Positions 46,843 to 57,097 of a stretch of 64,000 bases of DNA are shown here, piece after piece (the stretch's first letter is position 1; each line of letters begins with the position of its first letter). Source of the stretch: Ramlibacter tataouinensis (GTDB taxonomy: Bacteria > Pseudomonadota > Gammaproteobacteria > Burkholderiales > Burkholderiaceae_C); assembly GCF_027941915.1 (NCBI RefSeq), contig NZ_CP116009.1, positions 3,100,001-3,164,000 of the forward strand. The letters run 5' to 3'. Below the pieces are notes generated by a model. That model had not been told where the DNA came from. It saw nothing but the letters and a program-made list of their open reading frames with translations, and made no database searches. Position numbers and translations under genes: made by a program.

Positions 46843-46870
46843 TTGCGGGCGGAGCTTTTCCTGCTACAGT
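46843..46870 (+). promoter_or_regulatory. Candidate promoter of the division cluster
   Basis: TTGCGG (46843-46848) and TACAGT (46865-46870) with a 16-base spacer. It is the best sigma-70-like pair in the hslU-mraZ gap and is placed to drive mraZ and the following genes. Confidence 0.5.
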
Positions 46871-46886
46871 GCAAAAATGTGCAATT

Positions 46887-46917
46887 AAGTGGTGAAAGGT
46901 GCCTTCGCACCCCACTT
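46887..46917 (+). promoter_or_regulatory. Bulged hairpin in the mraZ 5' leader
   Basis: AAGTGG (46887-46892) pairs with CCACTT (46912-46917), and GGTGC (46898-46902) with GCACC (46907-46911), closing a CTTC loop and leaving a five-base TGAAA bulge on the 5' side. It could be an RNA element or, as DNA, part of the MraZ autoregulatory region. Confidence 0.5.
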
Positions 46918-46943
46918 GGGCACTCCCACAGGCAGGCTCAGCG

Positions 46944-47372
46944 GTGTTCCAGGGCGCGTCGTCCGTCAGTCTCGATGCCAAGGGTCGGCTGTCCGTGCCG
47001 ACCCGGCACCGCGACGTGCTGGCCGCCACCGCTGCCAACCATCTCACGATCACGCGGCATCCGCACGGCTGCCTGATGATCTTTCCCCGCCCCGAGTGGG
47101 AAAAATTTCGAGACCGTATCGCTGCGTTACCGATGGACGCGCAGTGGTGGAAGAGAATCTTTCTGGGCAACGCGATGGACGTCGAGCTCGACGCTACCGG
47201 GCGCGTCCTCGTCTCGCCGGAGCTGCGCGCCGCCGCCGGCATCACGCGCGACACCATGCTGCTGGGCATGGGCAACCACTTCGAGCTCTGGGACAAGGCC
47301 ACCTACGAGGCCAAGGAGGCCGAGGCCATGCGCGGCCAGATGCCCGACGTGTTCAAGGATTTCTCTTTTTAG
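46944..47372 (+). CDS. mraZ: Transcriptional regulator MraZ
   Basis: DNA-binding regulator of 142 residues, first gene of the division cluster. It has two AbrB-like repeats with the DXXXR signature: [11 protein letters not shown] (about 9-19) and [11 protein letters not shown]. MraZ forms a ring and represses its own operon in E. coli. GTG 46944 gives the conserved [10 protein letters not shown]; an upstream ATG at 46899 adds residues not seen in the family and lies in the structured leader. The segment coding [13 protein letters not shown] has unusually many A/T-ending codons. Confidence 0.93.
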   Translation: MFQGASSVSLDAKGRLSVPTRHRDVLAATAANHLTITRHPHGCLMIFPRPEWEKFRDRIAALPMDAQWWKRIFLGNAMDVELDATGRVLVSPELRAAAGITRDTMLLGMGNHFELWDKATYEAKEAEAMRGQMPDVFKDFSF

Positions 47373-47382
47373 CGGCGCGGCG

Positions 47383-48294
47383 GTGGACACCCAATGGCAA
47401 CACACCACCGTCCTGTTGAACGAAGCGGTCGACGCGCTCCTCACCAGGCCGGATGCGAGCTACGTCGACGCGACGTTCGGCCGTGGCGGGCATTCGCGCG
47501 CCATCCTGCAGCGGCTCGGCCCGCAAGGCCGGCTGGTCGCGTTCGACAAGGACCCGGAGGCGATCGACGCCGCCGCGCAGATCGCCGATGCGCGCTTTTC
47601 GATCCGCCACCAGGGTTTCCGCTCGCTCGGCGAGCTGGGCCCGGCCAGCGTGGCCGGCGTGCTGCTGGACCTGGGGATCAGCTCGCCCCAGATCGACAAC
47701 CCCGCCCGGGGTTTTTCCTTTCGTGCCGACGGGCCGCTGGACATGCGCATGGACACCACGCGCGGCCAGAGCGTGGCGCAGTGGCTTGCAACGGCCGAGA
47801 CCGGCCGCATCGCGGAGGTGATTCGTGATTACGGCGAAGAACGGTTTGCTGTTCCGATTGCAAAGGCGATTGCAGCTCGCCGACAGGAACGGGGCCCTGT
47901 TGCAACCACCGCCGAACTGGCCGAGCTCGTGGCTCGCACGGTCAAAACCCGCGAGCCGGGCCAGGACCCTGCAACGCGCACATTTCAGGCTCTTCGGATT
48001 TTCATCAACGCCGAGCTTGAAGAGCTGCAGGAAGCGCTAGGGGCCGCCTTGGACATCCTGCAACCCGGCGGCCGGCTCGTGGCGATCAGCTTCCACTCGC
48101 TGGAGGACCGGATCGTCAAGCAGTTCATCGCGCGCCATTCGCGCGAGGTGTTCGACCGCCGCGCCCCCTTCGCCGCGCCCCAGCCGACGAAGCTGCGGGC
48201 GCTTGCGCGCGTGAGGCCGTCGGCGGGGGAAGTGGCAGGCAACCCGCGCGCGCGCAGCGCCATCATGCGGGTGGCCGAGAGGACGGCGGCATGA
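47383..48294 (+). CDS. rsmH: 16S rRNA (cytosine-1402-N4)-methyltransferase
   Basis: S-adenosylmethionine-dependent methyltransferase of 303 residues (MraW) that modifies C1402 in the ribosomal P site. [13 protein letters not shown] opens the protein, [16 protein letters not shown] is the SAM-binding motif I, and [12 protein letters not shown] and [13 protein letters not shown] are conserved. GTG start ten bases after the mraZ stop. From about 47815 to 48060 some 37% of codons end in A or T, far above the rest of the gene. Stop overlaps ftsL by four bases. Confidence 0.96.
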   Translation: MDTQWQHTTVLLNEAVDALLTRPDASYVDATFGRGGHSRAILQRLGPQGRLVAFDKDPEAIDAAAQIADARFSIRHQGFRSLGELGPASVAGVLLDLGISSPQIDNPARGFSFRADGPLDMRMDTTRGQSVAQWLATAETGRIAEVIRDYGEERFAVPIAKAIAARRQERGPVATTAELAELVARTVKTREPGQDPATRTFQALRIFINAELEELQEALGAALDILQPGGRLVAISFHSLEDRIVKQFIARHSREVFDRRAPFAAPQPTKLRALARVRPSAGEVAGNPRARSAIMRVAERTAA

Positions 48295-48605
48295 CCCGGC
48301 TCAACCTGGTCCTGCTGCTGGCCGTGCTGCTCAGCGCCATGTACCTGGTGCAGGTGCAGTACGAGTCGCGCCGCCTGTACGCCGAGATCGAGAAGGCGCA
48401 GGCCGAGGCGCGCAAGCTGGAGGTCGAGCACGAGCGCCTGAAGGTGGACAAGCGCGCGCAGGCCACCCCGCTGCGGGTCGAAAGGCTGGCCCGGGACCAG
48501 CTCCAGATGCGCCCGGCCGGCCCGGCCATCACGCAGTACGTCAGCGCCGCGGCGCATGCCCCCCTTCCGGTCTTCCCGCAAGCGGGCAGCGAGGAGCGGC
48601 CATGA
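48291..48605 (+). CDS. ftsL: Cell division protein FtsL
   Basis: Bitopic divisome protein of 104 residues. One membrane helix (about 3-20; [17 protein letters not shown]) is followed by a periplasmic coiled coil ([21 protein letters not shown]). It works with FtsB and FtsQ to activate FtsWI. Four-base overlaps with rsmH and ftsI fix the ends. Sequence conservation in FtsL is low, so the call rests on topology and position. Confidence 0.9.
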   Translation: MTRLNLVLLLAVLLSAMYLVQVQYESRRLYAEIEKAQAEARKLEVEHERLKVDKRAQATPLRVERLARDQLQMRPAGPAITQYVSAAAHAPLPVFPQAGSEERP

Positions 48606-50335
48606 CGCGCAGCGTGCTCTACACCTCCAGCCCGCTGCTGGCCAGCAAGACCCCGGTCTGGCGCAGCAAGTTCATGGTCGCCGGGCTGGCGCTGGGCTTT
48701 GCCACGCTGGCCGGCCGCGCGGCCTGGGTCCAGGTGTTCGGCAACGACTTCTTCCAGCGCCAGGGCGAGGTGCGCTTCGCCCGCACGCTGGAGCTGCCGG
48801 CCAACCGCGGCCGCATCCTCGACCGCAACGGACTGCTACTGGCCACCAGCGTGCCGTCGCCCAGCATCTGGGCCATTCCCGAGGACGTGGAGGCCGACAA
48901 GGGCCAGCTGGCGCAACTGGCGCGGCTGCTGGAGATGAGCCCGGCCGAGCTGGCGCGCAAGCTGCAGGACGAGGACAAGACCTTCGTCTGGCTCAAGCGG
49001 CAGGTCGACGAGCCGGTGGCGCAGAAGATCGCCGGGCTGGGCCTCAAGGGCATCTACCAGCGCATGGAATACAAGCGCCGCTACCCGGAAGGGGAGGCGG
49101 CTGCGCACGTGGTGGGCTTCACCAACGTGGAGGACCACGGCCAGGAGGGCGTGGAGCTGGCCTTCAACCGCGAGCTGGCCGGCAAGCCCGGCTCGCGCCG
49201 CGTGATCAAGGACCGCCTGGGGCGCATCGTCGAGGACGTGGTGCAGCAGGTGCCGCCGGTGGACGGGCGCGACCTGCAGCTGTCGATCGACAGCAAGGTG
49301 CAGTTCTTCGCCTGGCAGAAGCTGCGCGACGCGGTGACCGAGCACAAGGCCAAGGCCGGCAGCGTGGTGGTGCTGGATGCGCAGAGCGGCGAGGTGCTGG
49401 CGCTGGCCAACTACCCGAGCTACTCGCCGGCCCGGCGCCAGAACCTCAGCGGCGCGCAGCTGCGCAACCGCGCGCTGACCGACACCTTCGAGCCCGGCTC
49501 CACCATGAAGCCCTTCATCGCGGCGCTGGCGCTGCAAAAGGGGCTGGTGCGGCCCGACACGGTGATCCAGATCGCACCCGGCCGCATGAACATCGGCGGC
49601 TCCACCATCCGCGACTCCCATCCTCACGCCGAGCTGACGGTGGAACAGGTGATCCAGAAGTCGAGCAACGTCGGCACGGTGAAGATGGCCATGCAGATGT
49701 CGCCGCGCGACATGTGGGAGCTCTACACCGAGGCCGGTTTCGGCCAGAAGCCGCAGGTGCCCTTTCCCGGCGCGGTGAGCGGCCGCCTGCGTCCGCCCAA
49801 GACCTGGCGGCCGATCGAGCAGGCCACCATGAGCTACGGCTACGGCCTGTCGGCCAGCCTGTTCCAGCTCGCCCGCGCCTACACCGTGTTCGCGCGCGAC
49901 GGCGAGCTGGTCCCGGTGACGCTGCTCAAGGCCGATGCGCCCGCGGCCGGCGTGCGCGTGATCGAGGCGCGGCACGCGCGCGCCGTGCGCCACATGCTGC
50001 ACATGACCACCGGGCCCGGCGGCACCGCGCAGAAGGCGCAGACGGTCGGCTATTCGGTGGGCGGCAAGACCGGCACCGCGCACAAGCAGGAAGGCCGCGG
50101 CTACGCCGACAAGAAGTACCGCGGCTTCTTCGTCGGCCTGGCGCCGATCGAGCAGCCGCGCATCGTGGTCGCGGTGATGATCGACGAGCCCAGCGCCGGC
50201 AAGTACTTCGGCGGCGAAGTGGCGGCGCCGGTGTTCAGCGCCACCGTGCAGCAGACGCTGCGCCTGCTGGGCGTTCAGCCCGACATGAACGTCAAGCCGC
50301 TGGTGGTGGTGGACGCCGTGGAGGAGTCGTTCTGA
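48602..50335 (+). CDS. ftsI: Peptidoglycan D,D-transpeptidase FtsI (PBP3)
   Basis: Septal class B penicillin-binding protein of 577 residues. One membrane segment (about 23-42), a dimerisation region, then the transpeptidase domain with the nucleophile S300 in STMK (300-303), a downstream SSN and K489-T-G-T. It cross-links septal peptidoglycan together with FtsW. Four-base overlap with ftsL; the TGA shares one base with the murE start (TGATG). Confidence 0.96.
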   Translation: MTRSVLYTSSPLLASKTPVWRSKFMVAGLALGFATLAGRAAWVQVFGNDFFQRQGEVRFARTLELPANRGRILDRNGLLLATSVPSPSIWAIPEDVEADKGQLAQLARLLEMSPAELARKLQDEDKTFVWLKRQVDEPVAQKIAGLGLKGIYQRMEYKRRYPEGEAAAHVVGFTNVEDHGQEGVELAFNRELAGKPGSRRVIKDRLGRIVEDVVQQVPPVDGRDLQLSIDSKVQFFAWQKLRDAVTEHKAKAGSVVVLDAQSGEVLALANYPSYSPARRQNLSGAQLRNRALTDTFEPGSTMKPFIAALALQKGLVRPDTVIQIAPGRMNIGGSTIRDSHPHAELTVEQVIQKSSNVGTVKMAMQMSPRDMWELYTEAGFGQKPQVPFPGAVSGRLRPPKTWRPIEQATMSYGYGLSASLFQLARAYTVFARDGELVPVTLLKADAPAAGVRVIEARHARAVRHMLHMTTGPGGTAQKAQTVGYSVGGKTGTAHKQEGRGYADKKYRGFFVGLAPIEQPRIVVAVMIDEPSAGKYFGGEVAAPVFSATVQQTLRLLGVQPDMNVKPLVVVDAVEESF

Positions 50336-51813
50336 TGCTGCAACTGCGCACTCCCGCCGAAGCGGCGCGCTGGCTGCGCGGCCGCGTGCGCGGCCAGCTG
50401 CACGGCGACAGCCGGCGGGTTGGGCCGGGTGACGGCTTCATCGCCTGGCCCGGCGCCGCCACCGATGGCCGCCGGCATGTGCCCGCCGCGCTGGCGCAGG
50501 GCGCCGTCGCCTGCCTGGTCGAGCGCGAGGGCGTGGAGCCGTTCGCCTTCCGCGACGAAGCCATCGCCGGCTACGCGCAGCTCAAGGCGGCGACCGGGCC
50601 GATCGCGGCCGAGTACTACGACCATCCGAGCGCGCAGCTGCAGGTGCTGGCGGTGACCGGAACCAACGGCAAGACCTCCACCACCTGGTGGCTGGCGCAG
50701 GCGCTGTCGCGCCTGGCCGGCGACCCCTGGCCCTGCGCCGTGATCGGCACGCTGGGCAGCGGCCGGCCGCCGCAGCTGGAGTCCAGCGGCTTGACCACGC
50801 CCGACCCGGTGCTGCTGCAGGCGGCCTTCCGGCGTTTCGCCGACCAGGGCCTCAAGGCCTGCGCGATCGAGGCGTCGTCCATCGGCCTGCAGGAACGCCG
50901 CCTCGACGGCACCCGGGTGGCGGTGGCGGTGTTCACCAACTTCAGCCAGGACCACCTCGACTACCACGGCAGCATGGCGGCCTACTGGACCGCCAAGGAG
51001 CAGCTGTTCCGCTGGCCGGGCCTGCGCGCCACCGTGGTCAACGTCGACGACGGCAAGGGGGCCGCGCTGGCCGACGAACTGCAGGGCAGCGGCCTGGACC
51101 TGTGGACGGTCTCGGCCGAGCGCGAAGCCCGCCTGCAGGCCGTGGACATCGGCTACTCCGCCGGCGGCCTGCATTTCGAGGTAACCGAGGGTGGCGAGCG
51201 GCACGCGCTCGCCACCGCACTGGTCGGGCAGTACAACGTCGCCAACCTGCTGGGCGTGATCGGCGCCATGCGCGCGCTGGGCGTGTCGCTGGCCGAAGCC
51301 GTGCGCGCCTGCGAAGGCCTGGCGCCGGTGCCGGGCCGCATGGAGCGCCTGCAGCAACCCGGCCAGCCGCTGGTGGCGGTGGACTATGCGCACACGCCCG
51401 ACGCGCTGGACCAGGCGCTGCTGGCGCTGCGCCCGCTGGCCGTGCAGCGCGGCGGCCAGCTGTGGTGCGTGTTCGGCTGCGGCGGCGAGCGCGACGCCAC
51501 CAAGCGGCCGCTGATGGCCGCGGTGGCCGAGAAGAACGCCGACCGGGTGGTGGTCACCAGCGACAACCCGCGCAGCGAGAAGCCCGAGGCCATCATCAGC
51601 CAGATCCTGCTGGGGCTGTCGCACCACGACAGCGTGGAGGTGCAGGCCGACCGCGGGCGGGCGATCGCCGAGACGATCGCGGCCGCCGCGCCGCAGGACG
51701 TGATCCTGCTGGCCGGCAAGGGCCACGAGGACTACCAGGAGGTCGCCGGCGTGCGGCACCCGTTCGACGACCGCGAGCACGCGAAGGCGGCCTTGCAGGG
51801 GAGGCCGGCATGA
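50335..51813 (+). CDS. murE: UDP-MurNAc-L-alanyl-D-glutamate--2,6-diaminopimelate ligase
   Basis: Cytoplasmic Mur ligase of 492 residues adding meso-diaminopimelate to UDP-MurNAc-dipeptide. ATP-binding GTNGKTST, the central-domain SSIGLQERRLDG, and the DNPRSEKP motif that selects meso-DAP over lysine are present. The start at ATG 50335 follows from the TGATG junction with ftsI; the upstream frame is a shadow of ftsI. It uses the product of dapF at 36 kb. Confidence 0.95.
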   Translation: MLQLRTPAEAARWLRGRVRGQLHGDSRRVGPGDGFIAWPGAATDGRRHVPAALAQGAVACLVEREGVEPFAFRDEAIAGYAQLKAATGPIAAEYYDHPSAQLQVLAVTGTNGKTSTTWWLAQALSRLAGDPWPCAVIGTLGSGRPPQLESSGLTTPDPVLLQAAFRRFADQGLKACAIEASSIGLQERRLDGTRVAVAVFTNFSQDHLDYHGSMAAYWTAKEQLFRWPGLRATVVNVDDGKGAALADELQGSGLDLWTVSAEREARLQAVDIGYSAGGLHFEVTEGGERHALATALVGQYNVANLLGVIGAMRALGVSLAEAVRACEGLAPVPGRMERLQQPGQPLVAVDYAHTPDALDQALLALRPLAVQRGGQLWCVFGCGGERDATKRPLMAAVAEKNADRVVVTSDNPRSEKPEAIISQILLGLSHHDSVEVQADRGRAIAETIAAAAPQDVILLAGKGHEDYQEVAGVRHPFDDREHAKAALQGRPA

Positions 51814-53186
51814 CGATGGCCACGCTGCAGCAGGTCGCCCAATGGACCGGAGGTCGCCTCGAGGGCGATGGCGCGCTCGCGTTCGCGCGCGTGCATTCGG
51901 ACACCCGCACGCTGCAGGCCGGCGACCTGTTCGTCGCGCTGCGCGGCGAGCGCTTCGATGCCAATGACCTGCTGGCGCAGGCCAGCGCCAGCGGTGCGGT
52001 GGCGGCGCTGGCGCACCCCGGCCGGCTGCCTACCGGCCTGCCGGGCGTGGAAGTCGAGGACACCCGCCTCGCCCTCGGCCGGCTGGCGCACGGCTGGCGG
52101 CTGCAGTACAAGCTGCCGCTGGTCGCAATCACCGGCAGCAACGGCAAGACCACGGTGACGCAGATGATCGCGTCGATCCTGCGTGCCTGGCAGCCGGACC
52201 ACCATCTGGCCACCCAGGGCAACCTGAACAACGACATCGGCCTGCCGCTGACGCTGCTGCGCCTGCGGCCGGAGCACCGCGTCGGCGTGGTGGAGCTGGG
52301 CATGAACCACCCCGGCGAGATCGCCTACCTCGCCGACATCGCCCGCCCGACTGTGGCCCTGGTCAACAACGCCCAGCGCGAACACCAGGAGTTCATGGCC
52401 ACGGTGGAGGCGGTGGCGCGCGAGAACGGCGCCGTGTTCGCCTCGCTCGACCGCAGCGGCGTGGCGGTGTTCCCGGCCGGCGACGCCTACACCCCGCTGT
52501 GGCAGGAACTGGCGCAGGGCCGCGCCTGCCTCACCTTCGGCGATGCCGGCAGCGGCGCCGACCTGGTGCTGGCCGACGCGCAATGGCAGCAGGGCCGCTG
52601 GTCCGCCCGGGCCGCCACCCCGGCCGGCGCGCTCGACTTCACGCTGGCGATCGCCGGCCGCCACAATCTGCGCAATGCGCTGGCGGCAGCGGCCTGCGCA
52701 CTGGCCGCCGGCGCGCCGCCGGCCGCCATCGCCCAGGGGCTGGCCGCCTTCGAGCCGGTGAAGGGCCGGTCGCGCGCGTTCGCGGTGGTGCTGGGCGGCC
52801 GCACGCTCACGCTGATCGACGACAGCTACAACGCCAACCCGGATTCGGTGCGCGCCGCCATCGACGTGCTGGCCGAACTGCCCGGCCCGCGCCTGCTGGT
52901 GCTGGGCGACATGGGCGAGGTCGGCGACCAGGGGCCGCAGTTCCATGCCGAGGTCGGCCAGTACGCGCGCGAGCGCGGCATCGAGCGGCTGTTCACGCTG
53001 GGCGAGCAGGCGCGCGCCATGGCCGGCGAGCACTTCGACGGCATCGATGCGCTGAACGCCGCGGTGCTCGCGCAATTGCCCGCCACGGCCAGCCTGCTGG
53101 TCAAGGGTTCGCGCTTCATGAAGATGGAACGGGTCGTGCAGGCCGTCCAGCAACAAGAACAGGGAAAGGACGCCGATGCTGCTTAG
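51810..53186 (+). CDS. murF: UDP-MurNAc-tripeptide--D-alanyl-D-alanine ligase
   Basis: Mur ligase of 458 residues that joins D-Ala-D-Ala (made by Ddl at 59.6 kb) to the tripeptide. [10 protein letters not shown] is the P-loop, [11 protein letters not shown] and [12 protein letters not shown] are MurF-specific. The ATG overlaps the murE stop (ATGA), and the 3' end overlaps mraY by 11 bases. Confidence 0.95.
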   Translation: MTMATLQQVAQWTGGRLEGDGALAFARVHSDTRTLQAGDLFVALRGERFDANDLLAQASASGAVAALAHPGRLPTGLPGVEVEDTRLALGRLAHGWRLQYKLPLVAITGSNGKTTVTQMIASILRAWQPDHHLATQGNLNNDIGLPLTLLRLRPEHRVGVVELGMNHPGEIAYLADIARPTVALVNNAQREHQEFMATVEAVARENGAVFASLDRSGVAVFPAGDAYTPLWQELAQGRACLTFGDAGSGADLVLADAQWQQGRWSARAATPAGALDFTLAIAGRHNLRNALAAAACALAAGAPPAAIAQGLAAFEPVKGRSRAFAVVLGGRTLTLIDDSYNANPDSVRAAIDVLAELPGPRLLVLGDMGEVGDQGPQFHAEVGQYARERGIERLFTLGEQARAMAGEHFDGIDALNAAVLAQLPATASLLVKGSRFMKMERVVQAVQQQEQGKDADAA

Positions 53187-54354
53187 CCTCGCCGTGTGGC
53201 TGCAGACGCTGGGACCGGAGTTCGGTTTCCTGCGCGTATTCCAGTACATCACCTTCCGCGCCGTGATGGCGGCGCTGACGGCGCTGCTGATCGGGCTGAT
53301 CGCGGGGCCCTGGGTGATCCGGCGGCTGACCGAGCTGAAGATCGGCCAGCCGGTGCGCGACTACGCGATGCAGACCCACCTGTCCAAGCGCGGCACGCCG
53401 ACCATGGGCGGCGTGCTGGTGCTGCTGTCGATCGCGCTGGCCACCCTGCTGTGGTTCGACCTGTCGAACCGCTTCGTCTGGATCGTGCTGGTGGTCACGC
53501 TCGGCTTCGGCATGATCGGCTGGGCCGACGACTGGCGCAAGGTCGTCAACAAGGACCCGGAGGGCATGCCCTCGCGCGAGAAGTATTTCTGGCAGTCGGT
53601 GATCGGCCTGATCGCCGCGCTGTACCTGGTGTTCAGCATCTCCGAGAGCAGCAACACCCGGGTGGTGGAACTGTTCTTCGCCTGGGTGCAGTCGGGCTTC
53701 GACCTCGACCTGCCGCCCAAGGCCGGCCTGCTGGTGCCCTTCTTCAAGGAGGTGAGCTACCCGCTGGGCGTGTTCGGCTTCGTGATCCTGACCTACGTGG
53801 TGATCGTCGGCGCCAGCAACGCCGTCAACCTGACCGACGGCCTGGACGGGCTGGCGATCATGCCGGTGGTGATGGTCGGCTCGGCGCTGGGCGTGTTCGC
53901 CTACGTCACCGGCAGTGCGGTGTACTCGAAGTACCTGCTGTTCCCGCACATTCCGGGCTCGGGCGAGCTGCTGATCTTCTGCGCCGCCATGGCCGGCGCC
54001 GGGCTGGCCTTCCTGTGGTTCAACACCCACCCGGCCCAGGTGTTCATGGGCGACGTCGGCGCGCTGGCGCTGGGCGGCGCGCTCGGCACCATCGCCGTGA
54101 TCGTGCGCCAGGAGATCGTGCTGGCCATCATGGGCGGCGTGTTCGTCGCCGAGGCGATCTCGGTGATGGCGCAGGTGGCGTACTTCAAGTACACGCGCCG
54201 GCGCTACGGCGAAGGCCGCCGCATCCTCAAGATGGCGCCACTGCACCACCACTACGAAAAGAGCGGCTGGACCGAAACCCAGGTCGTGGTGCGCTTCTGG
54301 ATCATCACCATGCTGCTGTGCCTGGTGGGCCTGTCCACGCTGAAGCTCAGGTGA
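53176..54354 (+). CDS. mraY: Phospho-N-acetylmuramoyl-pentapeptide-transferase
   Basis: Inner-membrane enzyme of 392 residues with about ten transmembrane segments that makes lipid I on undecaprenyl phosphate. [13 protein letters not shown] is the conserved first loop, GWADDWRK holds the DD pair, [10 protein letters not shown] is the Mg/nucleotide motif, and [12 protein letters not shown] the C-terminal HHH loop. It is distinct from the WecA-like transferase at 7.7 kb. The start overlaps murF by 11 bases. Confidence 0.97.
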   Translation: MLLSLAVWLQTLGPEFGFLRVFQYITFRAVMAALTALLIGLIAGPWVIRRLTELKIGQPVRDYAMQTHLSKRGTPTMGGVLVLLSIALATLLWFDLSNRFVWIVLVVTLGFGMIGWADDWRKVVNKDPEGMPSREKYFWQSVIGLIAALYLVFSISESSNTRVVELFFAWVQSGFDLDLPPKAGLLVPFFKEVSYPLGVFGFVILTYVVIVGASNAVNLTDGLDGLAIMPVVMVGSALGVFAYVTGSAVYSKYLLFPHIPGSGELLIFCAAMAGAGLAFLWFNTHPAQVFMGDVGALALGGALGTIAVIVRQEIVLAIMGGVFVAEAISVMAQVAYFKYTRRRYGEGRRILKMAPLHHHYEKSGWTETQVVVRFWIITMLLCLVGLSTLKLR

Positions 54355-54359
54355 AGGCG

Positions 54360-55874
54360 ATGCACGACGGCTCCTCCCCGCGCAGCGTGCTCATCCTCGG
54401 CCTCGGCGAGTCCGGGCTGGCCATGGCGCGCTGGTGCGTGCGCGCCGGCGACCGGGTGACGGTGGCCGACACGCGCGCCCAGCCGCCGCGGCTGGCGGAC
54501 CTGCGCGAAGAGCTGCCGCAGGCGCAATTCGTCGCGGGCGAGTTCGACGCCGGCCTGCTGGAGGGCGTGGTGCTGGTGTTCCGCAGCCCGGGTGTGACGC
54601 CGCAGCAGGCGGCGCCGCTGCTGCAGGCGGCCGCCGAGCGCGGCATCCCGGTGGGCGGCGAACTGGACCTGTTCACGCAGGGGCTGGCGCGCCTGCGCGA
54701 GGAGCAGGGCTACGCGCCGGCCGTGCTGGCAGTGACCGGCACCAACGGCAAGACCACCGTGACGGCGCTGACCGGCCAGCTGGTCGAGCGCAGCGGTCGC
54801 ACGGTGGCGGTGGCCGGCAACATCGGCCCGACCCTGCTGGACACGCTGGCGGCCAAGGCCGACGCGCAGGCGCTGCCGCAGGTCTGGGTGCTGGAGCTGT
54901 CCAGCTTCCAGCTCGACGCCAGTGGCAGTTTCGAGCCGACCGCGGCCGCCGTGCTGAACCTGACGCAGGACCATCTGGACTGGCACGGCAGCATGGAAGC
55001 CTATGCCGCGGCCAAGGCGCGCATCTTCGGCGAACGCACGCTGATGATCCTCAACCGCGAGGACCCGCGCGTGATGCAGATGCTGCCGCCGCCGGTCAAG
55101 GTCCGCGGCGGCCGGCTGGCGCAGCGCGAGCACCTGACCTTCGGCGGCGACATGCCGCAGCGGCCGGGCGACTTCGGCATCGAGGTGGTCAACGGCATGG
55201 CCTGGCTGGTGCGCGCCTTCGAGGCCGACGAGACCCAGAAGCGGCGCAAGGACGAGGAAGTGGAGCTCCACATCCAGCGCCTGATGCCGGTTGAGGCGCT
55301 GCGCATCCGCGGCCGCCACAACGCGGCCAATGCGCTGGCGGCGCTGGCCTTGGCCAGCGCCGGCGGCGCGCAGCTGGCGCCCATGCTGTACGGCCTGCGC
55401 GAGTACCGCGGCGAGCCGCACCGCGTCGAACCCGTGGGCATCGTGGGCGAAGTCGAGTATTTCGACGACAGCAAGGGCACCAACGTGGGGGCCACGGTGG
55501 CCGCGCTGGCCGGCCTGGGCGCCGAGCGCAAGCTGGTGGTGATCCTGGGTGGCGACGGCAAGGGGCAGGACTTCGCACCGCTGGCCGAGCCGGTCGCGCG
55601 GTTCGCGCGGGCGGTGGTGCTGATCGGCCGCGATGGGCCGGTCATCCGCGCCGCGCTCGCAGGCGCCGGCGTGCCGCTGCTGGACGCCGCCACGATGGAA
55701 GAAGCGGTGCGCACCGCCGCGCAGCGCGCCCACGCCAGCGACGCCGTGCTGATGTCGCCGGCCTGCGCCAGCTTCGACATGTTCCGCAACTACCCGCACC
55801 GCGCCGAGGTGTTTCGCGCTGCGGTGCAGGCGCTGGCCGACGAAGCCGGCACGGGGCTGGAGGGCGCCGCATGA
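54360..55874 (+). CDS. murD: UDP-MurNAc-L-alanine--D-glutamate ligase
   Basis: Mur ligase of 504 residues, longer than the usual 440-450. The extra length includes a charged segment (about 270-310; [19 protein letters not shown]) between the central and C-terminal domains. [11 protein letters not shown] is the P-loop, [10 protein letters not shown] and [11 protein letters not shown] are MurD signatures, and [12 protein letters not shown] ends the catalytic core. ATG 54360 is chosen with AGGTGA six bases upstream; GTG 54351, overlapping the mraY stop, is the alternative. Confidence 0.93.
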   Translation: MHDGSSPRSVLILGLGESGLAMARWCVRAGDRVTVADTRAQPPRLADLREELPQAQFVAGEFDAGLLEGVVLVFRSPGVTPQQAAPLLQAAAERGIPVGGELDLFTQGLARLREEQGYAPAVLAVTGTNGKTTVTALTGQLVERSGRTVAVAGNIGPTLLDTLAAKADAQALPQVWVLELSSFQLDASGSFEPTAAAVLNLTQDHLDWHGSMEAYAAAKARIFGERTLMILNREDPRVMQMLPPPVKVRGGRLAQREHLTFGGDMPQRPGDFGIEVVNGMAWLVRAFEADETQKRRKDEEVELHIQRLMPVEALRIRGRHNAANALAALALASAGGAQLAPMLYGLREYRGEPHRVEPVGIVGEVEYFDDSKGTNVGATVAALAGLGAERKLVVILGGDGKGQDFAPLAEPVARFARAVVLIGRDGPVIRAALAGAGVPLLDAATMEEAVRTAAQRAHASDAVLMSPACASFDMFRNYPHRAEVFRAAVQALADEAGTGLEGAA

Positions 55875-57097
55875 ACGCGCTGGTGGCCCGCCTGGGTGGC
55901 CTGTTCGGCGGCGGCGGCCGTCCGTCCGCGCGCGGCTATCGAACCGCCGGCGCGCCGGCGCGCATCCAGGCCTTCGACCAGCCGCTCCTCTGGGTCACGG
56001 TGGCGCTACTGGCGTTCGGGCTGGTGATGGTGTATTCGGCCTCGATCGCGCTGCCGGACAACCCCAAGTTCGCGCGCTACGCCCACACCCATTTCCTGCT
56101 GCGGCACTTCCTGTCGCTGGGGCTGGGCTTCGTGGTGGCGCTGCTGGCCTTCCAGGTGCCGGTGGCCACCTGGGAGAAGGTCGCGCCCTGGCTGTTCATC
56201 GCCTCGCTGGGGCTGCTGGTGTTGGTGCTGATCCCGGGCATCGGCAAGGGCGTCAACGGCGCGCGCCGCTGGATCGGGCTGGGTGCGATGAGCTTCCAGC
56301 CGTCGGAACTCGCCAAGTTCGCGGTGCTCCTCTACGCGTCGGACTACATGGTGCGCCGGATGGGCGTGAAGGAACGCTTCTTCCGCGCCGTGCTGCCGAT
56401 GGCCGCGGCGGTGGCCATCGTCGGCTCGCTGCTGCTGGCCGAGCCCGACATGGGCGCCTTCATGGTGATCGCCGTCATCGCCATGGGCATCCTGTTCCTG
56501 GGCGGGGTGAACGCGCGCATGTTCTTCCTCATCGCCACCGTGATCGTGGTGGCCTTCGCGCTGATGATCGCCTTCTCCGACTGGCGGCGCGAGCGCATCT
56601 TCGCCTACCTCGATCCCTGGAGCGAGAAGCACGCGCTGGGCAAGGGCTACCAGCTGTCGCACTCGCTGATCGCGATCGGCCGCGGCGAGATCTTCGGCGT
56701 CGGCCTGGGCGGCAGCGTCGAGAAGCTGCACTGGCTGCCGGAGGCGCACACCGACTTCCTGCTGGCCGTGATCGGCGAGGAGTTCGGGCTGCTCGGCCTG
56801 CTGGCCGTGATCGCCGCCTTCTTCTGGCTGACGCGCCGCATCGTCCACATCGGCCGCCAGGCGGTGGCGCTGGACCGCGTGTTCGCCGGCCTGGTGGCGC
56901 AGGGCGTGGGCCTGTGGATCGGGTTCCAGGCGTTCATCAACATGGGCGTCAACCTGGGCGCGCTGCCGACCAAGGGGCTGACCCTGCCGCTCATGAGCTA
57001 CGGCGGCTCGGCGGTCCTGATGAACATCGTGGCAATCGCGGTGGTGCTGCGCATCGACTACGAGAACCGCGTCCTGATGCGGGGAGGGCGCAAATGA
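55871..57097 (+). CDS. ftsW: Septal peptidoglycan polymerase FtsW
   Basis: SEDS-family glycosyltransferase of 408 residues with ten predicted membrane segments, polymerising lipid II at the septum with FtsI. A polar N-terminal 45 residues precede the first helix ([18 protein letters not shown]). [18 protein letters not shown] and the C-terminal [16 protein letters not shown] are family signatures. Four-base overlaps with murD and murG. Confidence 0.95.
   Translation: MNALVARLGGLFGGGGRPSARGYRTAGAPARIQAFDQPLLWVTVALLAFGLVMVYSASIALPDNPKFARYAHTHFLLRHFLSLGLGFVVALLAFQVPVATWEKVAPWLFIASLGLLVLVLIPGIGKGVNGARRWIGLGAMSFQPSELAKFAVLLYASDYMVRRMGVKERFFRAVLPMAAAVAIVGSLLLAEPDMGAFMVIAVIAMGILFLGGVNARMFFLIATVIVVAFALMIAFSDWRRERIFAYLDPWSEKHALGKGYQLSHSLIAIGRGEIFGVGLGGSVEKLHWLPEAHTDFLLAVIGEEFGLLGLLAVIAAFFWLTRRIVHIGRQAVALDRVFAGLVAQGVGLWIGFQAFINMGVNLGALPTKGLTLPLMSYGGSAVLMNIVAIAVVLRIDYENRVLMRGGRK

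Noticed and set aside
46877..46888. Three-codon frame after the mraZ promoter as a regulatory mini-gene
   Set aside because: It is too short to separate from chance; noted only within the leader-structure finding.
46871..46943. Canonical MraZ box (three TGGG-type direct repeats)
   Set aside because: Only degenerate GTGGT and GTGCC segments occur. I could not find three regularly spaced repeats, so I report the hairpin instead.
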